A stretch of DNA of 64,000 nt from Emydura subglobosa (lineage: Eukaryota > Chordata > Testudines > Chelidae), in the NCBI GenBank assembly GCA_007922225.1, contig ML680088.1, positions 15,569,967 to 15,633,966 on the forward strand, written 5' to 3'. Position 1 is the stretch's first letter; every line of letters starts with the position of its first letter. The notes under the pieces are model-generated. The model did no database searches, was not told the origin of the DNA, and worked only from the letters and a program-made list of their open reading frames with translations. Positions 11,395 through 25,203 of this stretch are shown piece after piece. The translations under genes and the position numbers were made by a program.

Positions 11395-12059
11395 TAAAAA
11401 CTGCATGAGGGTGAGAACTAGCAGCATTGTTGAATTTCTTTCTCCCTGTGTTTTACAGCAGCCTGGCCCATTGTAGAGTTTGCTCCGTCACTCCAAAGCA
11501 GTGGCCCATGTTATGTCAGTAAGCGGAATGGCTGGAGGCTGGATTTTAACACAGGGATTTTAAACTAGAAAATGATTTTAATGTAGCTGTCCATGGAAAA
11601 ATCACTGCACAGCCTTGAACTGAGTTGGAGCCATTTCAGAAGACCCTGCATCGTAACCTGAGAGGGTTTCAGATGAGGGAAGGGAGTTTGCACAACTCTT
11701 ACTGATGAGGTGATGTACATAAATCCCCCCAAGGACTGCCAGGAGAACAGAGTCCTAAATACTCAGCGAGAATGATGAAAGTAGTGTCAGCTTCCAACTG
11801 GACTGTGAGGGCGTTGCTTGCAGCACTACAGGTGTGCGCCTGACACTCAAGTGGACTGTATGCTGGAGTGAAACGCAGGTGCCTGCCTGAAGTCGGCTGC
11901 TCCCCATCAAGCAGGCAATCCCAGGGACTGATGATTTTTCAATATTTTTCCACTGGTGCAATTGTTTGCTCTTTAGCTCTGAGAGACCAGGCAGGGCTGC
12001 ATTCCGCTATTCAGATGCAAATTGCCCACTAAATGCTCTTTGTAAAAGCAGACCATGAA

Positions 12060-12400
12060 CAGGAATCAATTCTGTCTCTCAGCTTCCCTCAACACCCTTA
12101 TTTTTCTCAAATCTCTCTCCTCTTCCCTATTTCTCCTCCGCTCTCTCTTCCTCTCTCCTTTTTTGTGGGTTCCTTTTTCCTCCCTTCCCCTAGCTCTCTG
12201 TTTACACTCCACCTCTCACTCTCAAACATGTGGGCCTTAGATCTATTTCCTATTGCTGTCCCTTCACCTCCAACTCCTCTTCTTGCTCTTTCTTTTCTCC
12301 TGTTCTCTGCATCTCTTAACAGCTCTTTTCTCTCTTGCGCTTTGCCTCACTCTGTCTCTTTCGATTCGTCTGAGAGCCCAATCCTGAAGGCAACAGGAAT
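12060..12400. repeat. Pyrimidine-rich low-complexity stretch
   Basis: About 340 bp dominated by C and T on the plus strand (for example CTCTCTCTTCCTCTCTCCTT) without a fixed period. It leaves long open frames by chance, because stop codons need A. Confidence 0.8.
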
Positions 12401-15360
12401 TTTCAGGAGTTCTTCGTGTTTCTAGGTTCAAAAAGGCGCATGGGTTAAGTGCCTGATGTAAAGAACCCTATTCCTACTCTCTACATACTGCATTTGTCGG
12501 AGCTGAGCAGGTGCTCTTAATCAAGCAATTTGTTGGTCCTGCAGCAAGGTTTTCTGCAAGTCTCTGCTAGACAAAGGGTTCCTCTAAGGCTAAGTGACAA
12601 CAACTTCACAGAGCTAGTAAACAGAATAAGAGAAGAGAATGGTTTGTCAACACCAGAGTCTCTGCAGTGGGCCCAGGGGACATTACAACAAGAGGAAAAG
12701 CACCAAGAGAAACAACACAGAAAGACAGCTCAGGCCTCATCTACCCACACATGCTGCACTGAAAGCCCCTTTTTAAGCTTTGTAGTTAAACTCAAGGAAT
12801 CGGCTGCGTGAACACTCTTAAACGAGGGCTAATTTGGTTTATCTTACATTAAACGGAACTGAAAGGTGCCTAGTTCAAACTGAAATCAGAGTGTCCACAC
12901 AGCCTTTTGCATTGGTTCAAAATCCTACCCTAAATTTTGCAAGTACAACCCTGCATGCAGACAAATCCACAGAAGTGTTCAGCTGCTTTCCCTTTTGGGA
13001 CCCTCTGCCCACTGCTTCCCTGGCACTTCCAGGGATCGAGCACTTGGAAGCTGCTCTTAGCAGTTCCTCCTTTGCAAAGACATCAGAGAGAATCTCCAGT
13101 ATACACCCTGGTGGCCAGACGAAACAGCAGCAACAAAAGCAAACCAAAAACCAGGGGCCAGTGAAAATGATACACTTCCCAGTCCCTATAATAGAGACAG
13201 TCACAGAATGGAGCCATTGAGAGGGGAAAAAGACAAAAAAGGGAGATGGACAGTGGGAGTCTCTCACAAACACTTTCTTTTTACCTCTATTCTCTCCCCC
13301 CCCCACACACACTTTTTATGGTGGAAAGTTTAAAAGAAAAGAAGAAACCCTCCTTTCACTTTGGAAGGACCTTTGTCACTTGTTTTGTCAAAATAACCCA
13401 CTCCCACTCCTTTGGAAAAAAGGCCTCTACGTTTAAAGGCTGATTGATTTGCATGGAAGCTAAATTCCTCCCCTTTCTTTTTCCCTCTCCCTCTTTCTCT
13501 CGCTCTAATTAGCAATTGCTTTTCCTGTGTTGAGGTTCACAAAACCAGAGAGAGAAAAGGAAAGCAGGGAACTGTGAGAAAGACGGAGGCAGATGGCGTC
13601 TTTCTTAAGCCCCTCTGTGTGCCGGAGCCACCCTGTTGGCAAATACCGTACAATGCGCCTAAAGATCACAGTGCAGAGAGATGGCACAGGGACCCTGGCG
13701 GACTACTCGCCATTCACAGAGCAGAAAGTGGGGAAGATGAAAGGAGCCGATGGGAGGGAACTGAGGGGGAGAACGGTTGCTGGGTGAGTGAAGAAGCTTG
13801 GAGATGGAGATGCTTCCCAGCTGCCATGGAATAAGTGGGCCACCAGTATGAAAAACAGAGACTCTCCCTCACATAGCTCCTGGTTGGTTAATACATTTTG
13901 CTACTTTGGGTTAAAAGCTCCTCCAATAAGTTCATCAATTTCCAGTATTCACTGTCCGGGCTGCACAACAATGGTGCTGTGAGCGAGCGACAAAGCAAGT
14001 AGGAGCTCTGAGGATTAACGGAGCTCACCCCTAGGTCACGTCGGTAACCAGGCTGCAGAAGACCAGCCAGTTGCTGAGTGCCAGGGCAAAGAGAGCAGCA
14101 CCCCAGCAAGAGGGAGGAAGCAGAGTCGGTGAGGGTCAGAGTCCAGAGAGAAGCATCTAGATGTCCCAGATCCCAGCAATAACATGGATGAAATAGAGAG
14201 ACCGGCACAAGCCTTATGGATGATCATGGCAACCCCTCTCTTGTCTGCATGTGCTTGGTTTCATCATATCAAGGCACCGTGACAGTTGCCCTTGTCTGTC
14301 TGCTCCTTGGTGCCATTGGCTCCACGCCACCATATCATTGCTGCCTCTTGTCTCTGCCCACATTACCCCTTTGGCCTGCTCCTGTCCCCTTCCCTCAGCT
14401 GCCAGAGAACACGCTCCTTTGGCCATCTGTCCCTGAAGTGTTTTTTGAAGCGGCTTCTAGCTGCTTTAGTTTGCACTCTTCTAATGCCAGTGCCACACAA
14501 GCAGCGTTAGGGGAAGCATGCAACAGTCTGTTAAAAGCCACTGAGCTCGCCTAGCTGCTCTGGGATGCCCCCAAGGGCTGCGTCCTGTGGTCTAATGAGG
14601 AATGTGTTGGAATTGTCAGCTATTCCTTTAAAAGTGTGGGAGGTGGAGAGAGGACTCTTCAGGGAAACCTGTGGTCAGAGTCTGTTGGGAAAAAGCCAAC
14701 CTAGAGCAAGTGGAATGAGTTGTGCCATGCTGTCTTAGGGAGCAGCCTGGTTTGACTCACTCTGTTTTTGGATACTGGATGTTATCATCCTAGATTCTAA
14801 GAATCAAAGAAGTGTGATGTTGCAACCTTTCAGCAAGAATATTTTGTGTGTGTCGTGAACATAGTACCCCCCAGAACCCACGATTCTGTATCACTTCTTC
14901 TTTATAGAAGAACTGGCATCTTCTGTGGCTATTTACACTGCTGCACACAGGGCAATGGAAATAGGGATAGTCAAGCCCAAATAAAATGGAAAAATAACGA
15001 CAAATATATAGCTAGAAAGATGAAAACCAAGGAGTCAAGGCCTGATTCTCAGAATGAGCAATATTTTGATTGAAAACTCTTGACGTTTCCCTCCTTTGAA
15101 TGTTAGCAAATTATTCTAGTGCTAATTACAGAATGTCCATATTTATGTCAAAAGAACCAGCAAACAGTCACTCAATAAACTTCACACGGTACTATTGTTT
15201 CGATATGTCTGTGATCCATAAATACAGGAAATCGGTAATTATCACTGAGGCCTCTCCTTCGAATGGGAAAAATACACCCTGAATAGGAATGGGGTCGTTT
15301 CTTCATTAAAATTCCACCCGCGGGAAGTCTCTTCCCCATTATCCCTTTCATCAATCTGGC

Positions 15361-15500
15361 TTGGAGAGTGCAACAGAGACAAGCAGGAAGGAAAGACAAA
15401 CGCAAAAAAGGAGACAAAGAAAGCAAAGAGAGATAAACACACACAAGAAAAGGCAGCAGGGGAGAGGAAAGACTCATAGAACAAGGCAGAGAAGAAAGGG
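15361..15500. repeat. Purine-rich low-complexity stretch
   Basis: About 140 bp of mostly A and G (AAAGGAGACAAAGAAAGCAA and similar), strongly strand-asymmetric, with no fixed period and no recognised element. Confidence 0.7.
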
Positions 15501-18500
15501 AGAGAATACAGTCCACAACCTGGACTTTAAAAGGTGGCAAGAAAAGCAGACACCACCACAGTAATTAATATTCAACCAATGCCTCCAAAACAGCCCTTTG
15601 AAATCGAGGGAGGTGGTGTGCACAGGGGTGCTTGCCTGTAACAGTTTTGAACAATAGACCTATACAGAGACCATAATAAGAAAAGAGAAAGAGGAGAAAG
15701 GAATGGCTCGTCTCCAGGGAGAATGACAAGGGTAAGCAGACATGGACCATGAGGCGCATTTGTCCCCACCTGGCGTTGGGCTAAAGCGTGCGGTGGCCCT
15801 CCTCAAGCGCACAGGAGACATCAGTGATAGAGACCAGGGCCATGGGTTGAGTACAGTCCTCTGGGGGGCCTCCTGCTGACAGGACATTGGAGGCGTTCGT
15901 CCAATTCTCAGCTCAGCTAAAGAGGAGGCACGTTTCCAATCCCAAGCCTGTTTACCAGGCCCCTTCCAGCTGAGTCTCAGTAAAGTCTTCACGCACATCC
16001 AAGCACAGAAGCTCTCCTCCCAGGGAAAGGGAGGGCTAGGCTGTGATCCAGCGGAAGGGCACCATTATCCAAAGAGACAGAGAGACGGTTCTCATAAAAG
16101 CGGACTGCTTCGCTAATGTAAGACTCCGTTCCTACGTTTGTTCTTTGAAGGTCCTCCTTATGGCTCACAGGTAGCAAAAATCTGCAGAATGGTTTTCCTC
16201 ACAGAACTGAAGATCGCTGTTCTGTCTTCAGCTTGGGGAAGCAATGACAGGGACTCGTGAGACAAGAGTTTTAATTCCGAGGCCAAGGAAGGTAACTGGG
16301 TACGAAAGGGGAATTAAAAACAAAATGGGCAACAGCCACAGACCTGAGCTAGAGAGAGCAGCTCTGCTCAAGGTCACTGAGAGGAGAACAGGAAGCTGTG
16401 ATGGAATCACTGAATCGGGCTGGAGGTTTCGGAGAGGCTCAGTGGGTTTTGTTCAACTCTGGAGATTCAGGTTTGTGTCCGGCTTAACCCTTTGGGGGCT
16501 GGCTTCAGCTCTGGCTGAAGTCAGCAGGAGCCAGTGCATTGCCGTGAATGGGGACTGGCCTGGCTTTCACTGCTGATCTTCAGTGGAAGCACCCAGTGGC
16601 AACAGTGTCCTTGCGGGCGTCCCACAGAGTGCACCAGCAAGCGGTGGTGGAAAAAGCGACGGGCTACGTCTAGTTGTAGCTAGCACCATCAGTCTCTTGT
16701 TTTTATGAGCACCGACATTGCCCGGGAGTTGGGTCATACAAGCTCCAGGGCACAACAAGGGAACGTTCTCCCCCGGCACAAGTGCACGCGTCCTCTTTGT
16801 GAAAGGCGTGACGCTATGGAGAGTGAATAATGCAGTGGCGCAACTCATGGAGCGCCGTACTGGATCCTTGCAATCTCAGCTCAGCCATGGGGCTCACTGG
16901 AAACAGAACTCCTATCGAATGTGATAGGCAGGAGCTCCTTCTTGCAGCTTGCCCAGGCCGACGCACCCAGGGCAGAAGCTGGTGAGTGAATCAGCCATGA
17001 GCTGGCTCTGTTACCTTAATAAGCAAGAATGGTGTTCTAATTTGTGGTGCTCCAAGATGCCAGACGGAGAGGGAAGGGGTGCTTCCCCTCTAATCCCATC
17101 GCAGGCAGCGAGAGCCAATAGGGCCCACAGAGTCCGTGCCTCTGCTGGCGCAGGACACTGGGCACGGGCTGTGAGCTACCAAGTCAGAACAGGTCTGCCA
17201 GAAGTCTAACTGGGCCAGCTCCCAAGTGGTCGGTGATCACGTTTGTGCCTACAACCAGGTCTGTTCCCAAACCCGAGAGGGGCCTGCCTAGTCAGAAAGA
17301 AAGATCCTTCGGTGTGTTGTGTGCAGTGGGAAAGCACCAGAGAGTTGCTTTCTTCTAACACTGAACAAGGAACTTTATCATCATTAAAAACAGTACTATC
17401 TCTACAGGGACAGCGCCTCATCCCAGAGCTCCTGCAGAGAGCTTCCCCCATCCCTTCCTGCCAGCGTTCCTGTTACTGACTGAAAGAGGCCGTGCTCACA
17501 TCCTGACGCTGCTAAGCCGCACTGGGGTGAATTCAGAGACAGAAGTGTGTGGTGCCGTTCCACTCTTCACTTTGCCCCTGCTTATTGTCTGCTGTGTGAA
17601 GTGGCATGGAGCTGGGACCTGTAGGCAACAATATTGTCACTCCGAGTCACAAAAGAAAGAGAAGCCCTGGAGCAGGGTTGTGCTTTCACACAACTCACTT
17701 CTGACCTGGGGCCCCCCAGATTGCCCCCTCTCCCAAACCGGAAACTGAGGGAATAAACAGATGCCTGTGTTTCTATAAAACCAGCGTCCAGCCCTCAGCA
17801 GTAACCTTACGACTCTGACTCCCCCGTGAGTGAGAAAGGTGTTAGAAAGACCCTCCCATTCCGGTTTGTGACACAGAGGGCCATTGGGAGCACGTATGCT
17901 TTAGAAAAGGCTCTGGGCCACCATTCTTTATTGCAGGGAAACCATGGTGTTGCCTCCCTGAGCCACATGGAATCCAGCTATTGTGTTTGATCTCAGCCTC
18001 ACGTTTTTTAAAATTGCTGGCTCCAGTGGTTTAAATTTCCAGCTGTGCGGGGCAGTTAAATCTATTTGCTGTTCTGTGCCAGTCTTGCTACGGGACATTT
18101 TGCACAAGTTCTTAACTGCATTACCCTAGAAATTCGCCAAGAGAAAAAAAAATCAAGAGACCCTCTCTCTGCCTTGGGAGATGTAAAATAAAAATTCAGT
18201 GCAAAAGCTCCTTTACAGCTCCACCGCCCAGCTTATCGAATGCACTGTTACCTGAGGAGAACCATGCTGCAAAGGTCAAAATGGCAAGGAAGGGTCAAGT
18301 GCCCTGTACCTGCTTGAGATGCTAACTACAATGGTATTCACTCAGCAACACGGTTATTATTGCTGTTATTGACTGCCCAGACTAGAAGGGAATTGTGTCC
18401 AGAACCATGTGAATGCCGTGCTTCTTGGGCAGTGCAATGGAGTAGAGAATTCACTGGGTACTGTCGAATTATTCCCCAAGGTCTTCGGTTTACCTTTTTT

Positions 18501-19984
18501 TAAATTATCGTTTTCACTGAGGAAAGAAAACCTTCCAAATGTGAACTGAGTACAAAGTGGCGCGTTGCTCTCTGCTTGAGTCTGTCCAGGGCCTGAAACA
18601 ACAGCTCGGAACTGCCCATTGATGCCGATGAAGTGTTAACTCTGAAACCTAAGTATGGCCAACACTAACATTGTGAACTATTGCGCTCCTGTTAGCAGAA
18701 ACACCCAGAGAATGTACTTATCCCACTTTCCCAAACTCCACCCCATGCCTGTTTATGTGACACACAGTGTCCTGTACCCAGCTACGAAACCCGCCCCCTT
18801 CCTTCCTCACCTCTCCAATGCACCGGCGCCTTCACCACACAAAAATCTGCAGGACACAGACAACAGAGAATTATGGGGCAGACTAAAAATCAATGGAATT
18901 CCATACCCAACACAAGGGATACCACACAGATTAGATCATTCATGTCCTGTTCAGTAAAAGCCTCCCATTTTTAAATTGCCGTGGAACTGTCACTCTGCTG
19001 CACAGGGGACGCTAGCATAGAGGTTAGGCCCACGAAGCCACAGAATACATGAATCGCATAGTTGCCTGCCTGCCAAAGCGACATGTTACTAAATGGAGTG
19101 AAGGCAGAAATCACCCAGGTGGGCCTGCAAGACAAAAATCTAAACTAGCCACTAAGATAAATAAATAACCCCCCTGCTGCTCCCCTCCCGGTGTCACGGC
19201 AGTAACAACCCACATCGGGCCAACCCTAAAAAAACAATGCTAATCTCCCAGGGACTGGAAATGCCCCTGATGAAGATTGGGCGCTGTCTGTGCCTTTCAC
19301 TTCGGGGCTCTGAGCACACGGCTAAGTGCCACTAAAAGCCGGTATTAATGGCTCCCTAAGTGCCCCTGAGTTCGGCTGTCAGTACGAAGCAGCGCTGGTC
19401 TAATAGCCCTACGATATTTGCAGCTTTTGTTCTAAGGTAGGAGGGGCAACAGGGAGAGAGACTTAAACAATGCAAGCCCATTTCTCCACAGCCATGGAAT
19501 TAGACCCATTTTCTCAGCCTTGAAATACCAGGAATTTTTAGTGACAATTCCCCCAGGATTATTAAGTGGCTCATCTCAGCTGCTCAGGTTGTCGAAGGCT
19601 TTGCACAGATGTCAGAATCCACAGGCCTCCTGGGAGTTTGCACGGAGGAGGAGATGCTACACGGGCAGACTCTTCTCCTGCAGACAAAGAGCTCAATTCT
19701 GCTCTCAGTTACACCAGTGTGCATCAGGAGTGACTCCAATGGAACCACGGGGATCCAAAACCAGCATGTAAGTAAGACCAGCATCAGAGAGTTGCCAAGT
19801 CTCTGAGTTTTATGGCAAATCTTGTGATATTTGTCACTTTCCTGAAAGCCCCTGCTCCTGGAGTCCTGTGATAACATCCGATCCCAATTTCCATTTCCAT
19901 TCAAAGCAAGTTTCTAGTCCTCAGGGTTGCAAAGAAAACATAACCCTTAAAGGCTCAAAATCCAGGAGGCAAATAAAAAGATCC

Positions 19985-20060
19985 AGGCTTTATTATTTTA
20001 AAATCTCCTGATTTTTAAGCCAATCTCATGATGTTGACCACTTGAGGTTGGCAGGACTGG
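19985..20060 (+). repeat. Dispersed AT-rich repeat, copy 2
   Basis: The segment AAGCCAATCTCATGATGTTG matches copy 1 at 6372 and the inverted copy near 48745. It lies next to a MIR-type fragment at 20225. The repeat class is unknown. Confidence 0.4.
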
Positions 20061-20224
20061 AATCAGGGCCCTTTAACGCCACTGAGGTCGCCAAGGCGGG
20101 AGGGATGAAATCTATAAATCTGTTTCTGGGATAGAGATCGACCAGTCAGTGAGCAATAAGCCAGGGTATGCAGAGGTTACACTACGTACCTCCTCATAAA
20201 GATTTGAAGCTTTGAATTATTACT

Positions 20225-20400
20225 GCTTGTTATTTGTGTTGTTGTGGCACCTCGGAGCCCCCATCCTGGACCAGGACCCCACTGCTCTAGGCCCTGTGCA
20301 AACCACAGCTCACTTAGGGCAGGACCAGCTCCTGCCCTTAGGACAGTGTGCAGTGGAGTAAGGTACACAAGACATTCCCTTAGCGCCCTGCACTGACTCC
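20225..20400 (-). mobile_element. Ancient MIR/CORE-type SINE fragment
   Basis: Reading left to right: GTGGCACCTCGGAGCCCCCA, then GGACCAGGACCCCACTGCTC, then CCCTGTGCAAAC. This is the inverse of the 3' part of an old amniote SINE whose forward end reads '...cagcgcctagcacaatggggtcctggtcc'. Family assignment is from memory. Confidence 0.55.
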
Positions 20401-21905
20401 CCATGTCTACTGCAGCATCAAGAGAGCAACTTTTGTGGGGAGGCCATGTCCCTCTTAGCCCCTTTCCCCCAACACGCCAGCAGGGAAAGCAGAGCTGCTG
20501 CAGAGAGAGAAGTCATTCACATTGGTCTATACCAGTAAATACATATTGCAATTAAACGTGGCTGCATTACCCCCGGGGCAGTCCAGGGAATTAATTGTGA
20601 CTCAGTTACAATTCGCTCCCTGGTTGCCCTGTCCCTCGCTCCAAAGAGTAAGTAATATGCAACTTGGCTATAGCAATGATGTCCAATATGTGCTTATTAC
20701 TGAAGCAAAAATTGCAATCTGCTCTATCGGGGTGTCACAAGAAATCAGACCCATTACTACTCAGTCGGAAAATCAGTTATTCAGTAAGTACGTCAGCAAA
20801 AGCACGTTAGGGCTGACTGACCAAAAACAGCCTGGATGGACGGCAAATGTATCATGTGCGGGTCCAGATCCTCTGCTGATGCCAATCCACTGACCTACAA
20901 GGGGCTGTGCCAAGTGACACCAGTGGAGGAGCAGGAGAGGAACAGGGGAACAAGGGAGCGAGTTGTGATTCTCAGAGTCACAATCAATTCCCAACACTGC
21001 CCCTGGGAAAGACCAGCTCAATTAAATGCTGCTTTCCAGTCCCTGTGTCCACCTGGCTTTCCCCGGTGGGCCATCTGCAAGGAGACGCAGACACAATTCA
21101 CACATGCCATTCGTTTGCAAAAGCAGTTGGACAGGCTATTATTCATGGCTTGGGAATCCAGGTATTGTCCAGCTGCTACAGACATGCCATGCCTTGGTTT
21201 CTGCCAGCAGAGCCAGGGCATGTGACCCACGCCAGGCCATCTGCTCAGATCTGCCTCAAGTCCTGAAGAAACAAAACAATTGAAAGAAACAGACACTGAG
21301 GGTACATGGTGTAGATGTTCTCTTAGGAATCTGAAGTCCAACCGGAGAGCAGATTTTAATAGGTCAGTGTTGTAAGAGAACAACTGATTTTGGCTTTAAT
21401 TCCCTTTCTACAAATCTTTATAATGTTTTTCTGCTGATGTTTGGGAAGGTCCTTTGGTCACTGAAGTAGGGAGACCTGCTTGGTGGATACCTTCACCAGA
21501 ACCTTCTCATTCTCTCTGGCTCAATAACTCTTTAATTATTTGTTGATTGAGGGAGCCCCAATCGGAATATCCCACAGCCAGTGGGGAGAGCCATCTCCTG
21601 CAAGGAGTGAGACCACCTACCAAAATCCTTTCTCCACCTCTGGCAGCGGGGGATTTGAACCCAGGCCTCCCATGTCCCCCGGGAGTGCTCTAAGCTCGGG
21701 GCTAAATGTTATAGAGCACGTGCTTCAACCACCTCCTCCTCAGTTCTGAATGGGGCCCGTTGTGGTAGACATGCTCGGAACGTGCCTACCGGATTGGGCC
21801 CCACGGGCAAGATGGGGGCAGGAACGCTTGGTTTCTGGATCACACTGGGGCATAGGCGGGAGATGAGTGTCCGGATGTGCACAGACAGCATTGTTAGAAA
21901 CTTTA

Positions 21906-22119
21906 GTAGAGACACTAGTACGCCGGCACCTATCTGACTTCTCCCATCGGCGCAGTTAATCCACCTCCCTGAAAGGTGGTAGCTATGTCACGGGGAGAAG
22001 CTCTCCTGCCAACACAGCTCTGTCTATGGGGGGAGGATAGGTCAGTACAACTACGTTGCTCAGTGGTGTGGATTTTTCATGTAGTTATACCGGTATAGGT
22101 CTGTAGTGCAGAACCGGCC
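21906..22119. mobile_element. Harbinger-like MITE (about 214 bp)
   Basis: The interior string of CTCTCCTGCCAACACAGCTC and TCAGTACAACTACGTTGCTC, and the right end TGTAGTGCAGAACCGGCC followed by TTA (22120-22122), belong to a well-known turtle-type MITE. The left end is less certain: TTA at 21903-21905 followed by GTAGAGACACTAGT is a degenerate match to the inverted repeat of the right end. Confidence 0.6.
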
Positions 22120-22169
22120 TTAGCCATGGAGTGCCTAAATCTGGGATTAAGGCATCTAAATCCATTTGT

Positions 22170-22325
22170 GGATCTAGGCCTTAGTCTCTCTCCGCACCTG
22201 TACCTCATGTGTAAAATGGACTATGTGCACTTCCCTGCCTGCCAGAGGTACTGTGAGTCTCACTGTATTACTGACTGCGAGGTGCTCAGATCCCATGGGA
22301 TGGGGGCCAGATTCGTATAAATTGG
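22170..22325 (+). mobile_element. Ancient MIR/CORE-type SINE fragment
   Basis: TCTCTCTCCGCACCTGTACC, then GTAAAATGGACTATGTG, then GCGAGGTGCTCAGATCCCAT. This follows the order 'cctcagtttccccatctgtaaaatggg ... gaggcgctcagatactac' of an old SINE 3' part. It sits about 50 bp from the MITE at 21906-22119. Confidence 0.55.
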
Positions 22326-22799
22326 CTAGTTTCATAGTTGTGCTGAGCTGACTAATCACCACATGCACAAAGGGAACAATGGAAAAGACAGCGGGAAACC
22401 AATATTCAATACCTAGGTGGTTCTTAGTGCCTCTAATCTCTTTCAGTTAGAGTCATCGTAGGGGTTTGCTAGCCTGGCGGTAACAGGAGTTACTATGTTT
22501 TCCAATGGAAATGTGACCATCTGGACAAAGTGAGCTTGCATATTTCGTCCCTTGCTCCACACTAAAAAGAGGATTGCATGTGGGTACACAACTCTAGGTT
22601 CACAGTGATGCCAGCCAGCCCTTCAAACGCAGCACACCGAGAAGTTTTGGGAAAAACCACACGCCACTATGTGGGCAGCACAGCATCTATTCCTGGAGTT
22701 TTGAAGAGCTGGGAAACATTATACACCTTCCTGGAAGCTATTGAGTAGAACTGAGGAAAGAAATTCCCCCCTCACCTCCGCATCAATTTAAAACAAAAG

Positions 22800-22985
22800 T
22801 GTGCACATTTGTGGAAAATCTCATTTCTCATTTTTCAATTCAAACTTTTCAAAATTGGAGGTTATTTTCTGCAAGTAGAAAAATGTCATTTTGCCATGAA
22901 AAGATGTTTTTTGTTCCAAAAACAATGGCAAATTTCTATCCTGGCAAATTTTTTTTTAAAGCGAGTTTCCCCAAAAGGTGTGTCT
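22800..22985. repeat. AT-rich interspersed repeat of the 'gaaaatttt' type
   Basis: Repeated TTTTCAA, AAAATTGG and GAAAA blocks resemble the stretches at 34225-34475 and 57880-57945. Probably one old repeat family with self-complementary character; class unknown. Confidence 0.4.
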
Positions 22986-25191
22986 AAAATTCTTCTCACT
23001 GAGAAAAGCAACTAATTTTCTACATCAATACCAACATTTTGCTCTGGATCAAATCTGTGACATGCATATACTCGCAGAAGTTTTTGCACATCACTACTAC
23101 TACGGGCAATAAAAAATCTGCTCCCAACAATTCAACATTCAGAGTCATTCAGAAGACCCCTCCCCCCATCTCTTAAGTGAGCATCCTAAGTAAGTGTTGC
23201 AAAGATACCACAGGGATGGGTGACATGTAAGATCATGGACAGACAGATACATTCCAGGTCACACTCTACCTTTGTATCTTTGCTGTAAGCATTACATCCC
23301 CCATTCTTCTGCTTTGCAAAACACAATTTAAATCTTAACACCTCCACCCTTTCCCTGTAATCTGGTGATCTTAAAACTGTGCCCAAAGGTACAGAATCAT
23401 ATTTACTTTCTGGTTTTTACCACTTGCATTGGAATACATCAGATAATTGCCTCTCTTTTGCTAGCCTGGAAAGCCATTTTTTCCATGTCGAAAAACTGCA
23501 TTTCTGCCTGGGTGAAAAATTATGAGAGAACCAAGCCTGGTTATATTCTCTGTACCTTTTTGGGATATATGGAATCACGGCTCTTTTAAAACAAGAAGCA
23601 ATCATTAAGGAAAACAGCTACAACTCCAGACACATGCACACAGACATCTACACAGCTTGAGTCCCACCTTTGTCTTCCTTGTTTACCCAAGACCACACTC
23701 TGGCTCGAACTCTATTCAGCTCACAGAGACATCTAGGGGCTGAATAATCTATTGCAAGTAAACACATCATTACATACCCAGTATTGCCAACACCAAAAGT
23801 TCAAAACTCCTGAGTCAGACGCCGCCATGGCTCAAACAGCAGAAGAGTATTTTCTAAAAGGTTGTCTTGTAGGTTTTGACCTGGCTTTTAATGTTGAAAT
23901 CTCCTTACCTCCCACCACTCACCCGCCCCCACCAGTGCATGTCTGACAATTATAGTGTTCCCACTCCTCACAGTGTTCCCAGAGCAGTAATTCTGCCCCT
24001 TGCAGGGGCTCATCCTGCTGCCTGATGACGTGGATCTTTCGCCTTCTCCCCAGCCCTCTGTGCCCCCTCACCCTATAGCTGCCCCTCCCGCAGCCCAACA
24101 ATTAATTATGCACCACCCTAGCCTCTACACCAACTTTGCCTCCCTAGACATGCATCTGTCCCTTGCCCATCATCACATCTCTGCTCCTCCAGCCCTAGTG
24201 GCAAGGATGGAGAGAGAAAGGTGGAGTAGGGAAAAGACTGACCCATTGCTTACAGTCCTCTGTGGAACCAGGAGAACATGCAGACGTCATGAGGAGCTAG
24301 GTGCACGTCCTGACGGTGCATGTCCTCGGCCTGACCAGCAGGGAGTTGACTGCAGCTTCAAGCCGGCCGCGGCTCACTTTAGCATAAAGCAAATAAATGT
24401 AAACGTCTGAATTTCTAAGCTTGATGGTGTCAGCGTTCCCCAGTGCTCAGCACTTGAAAAATTCTCACTTCCTCCCCCCTTCAGCATCCTGAAATGAACT
24501 GCTATAAATAACAGTGTAATTTGGGAGGAAAAAATGTGAGTAAAGCTACAGAAAGAACAAGAGCACAATTTTGGAAATATTAATAAAAACTCAAGAAGAG
24601 GAGAGGAAAAGAAACAAGTGTGATTTCCGTATTTCGAAAACCAGCCCCAGAGAGGACTCCAGCAGGCAGTATCAAATTGACAGCCTGCATGGCGGAACCC
24701 CCCCAAAAAAGGGAAAAGTTCCAATTAACGGAAAGAATCGGAGTGCTGTTCCCAGAGTTTCATTTAAATCAGAACCAATCAAGGATTGTTCTGGTTCCTG
24801 CAGCTTTGCTCAGGAAATAATGAGAGAGATGAAAGAGGCCCAGCCAGCTAATGCAGTCCTGTGCAGCCCTTTGAAGCTGGGAAATCACAAAGATCGCTTC
24901 TGAGAGTTTCGTGTTCATGCGACAGCTGTTGCACGGCTCCTTCAAGAGAAGGATCTGCTGCTTGATTTCCTCTAGTGCAGCCTCTGCCTGAGAGCTAACG
25001 AACAATTAACCGCCCCATGTGCAATGTGTTTTAGAACAACAGCAAGACGGAGCAATTTGAAGGACACCATCAAGTAGGTCAGGCCTTAAAATTTGGTCTG
25101 CCTAAACAGTCTGGATCTAAACAGTTTTCCATTCTAAGTCCATCATTCGTACTCCATGGGAGAGAATTAAGAAAGCAAATGATAGCTGCTA

Positions 25192-25203
25192 TTTTTTTTT
25201 TTT
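25192..25203. repeat. Poly-T tract (T12)
   Basis: A run of 12 T followed by CTTTTG; simple sequence. Confidence 0.8.
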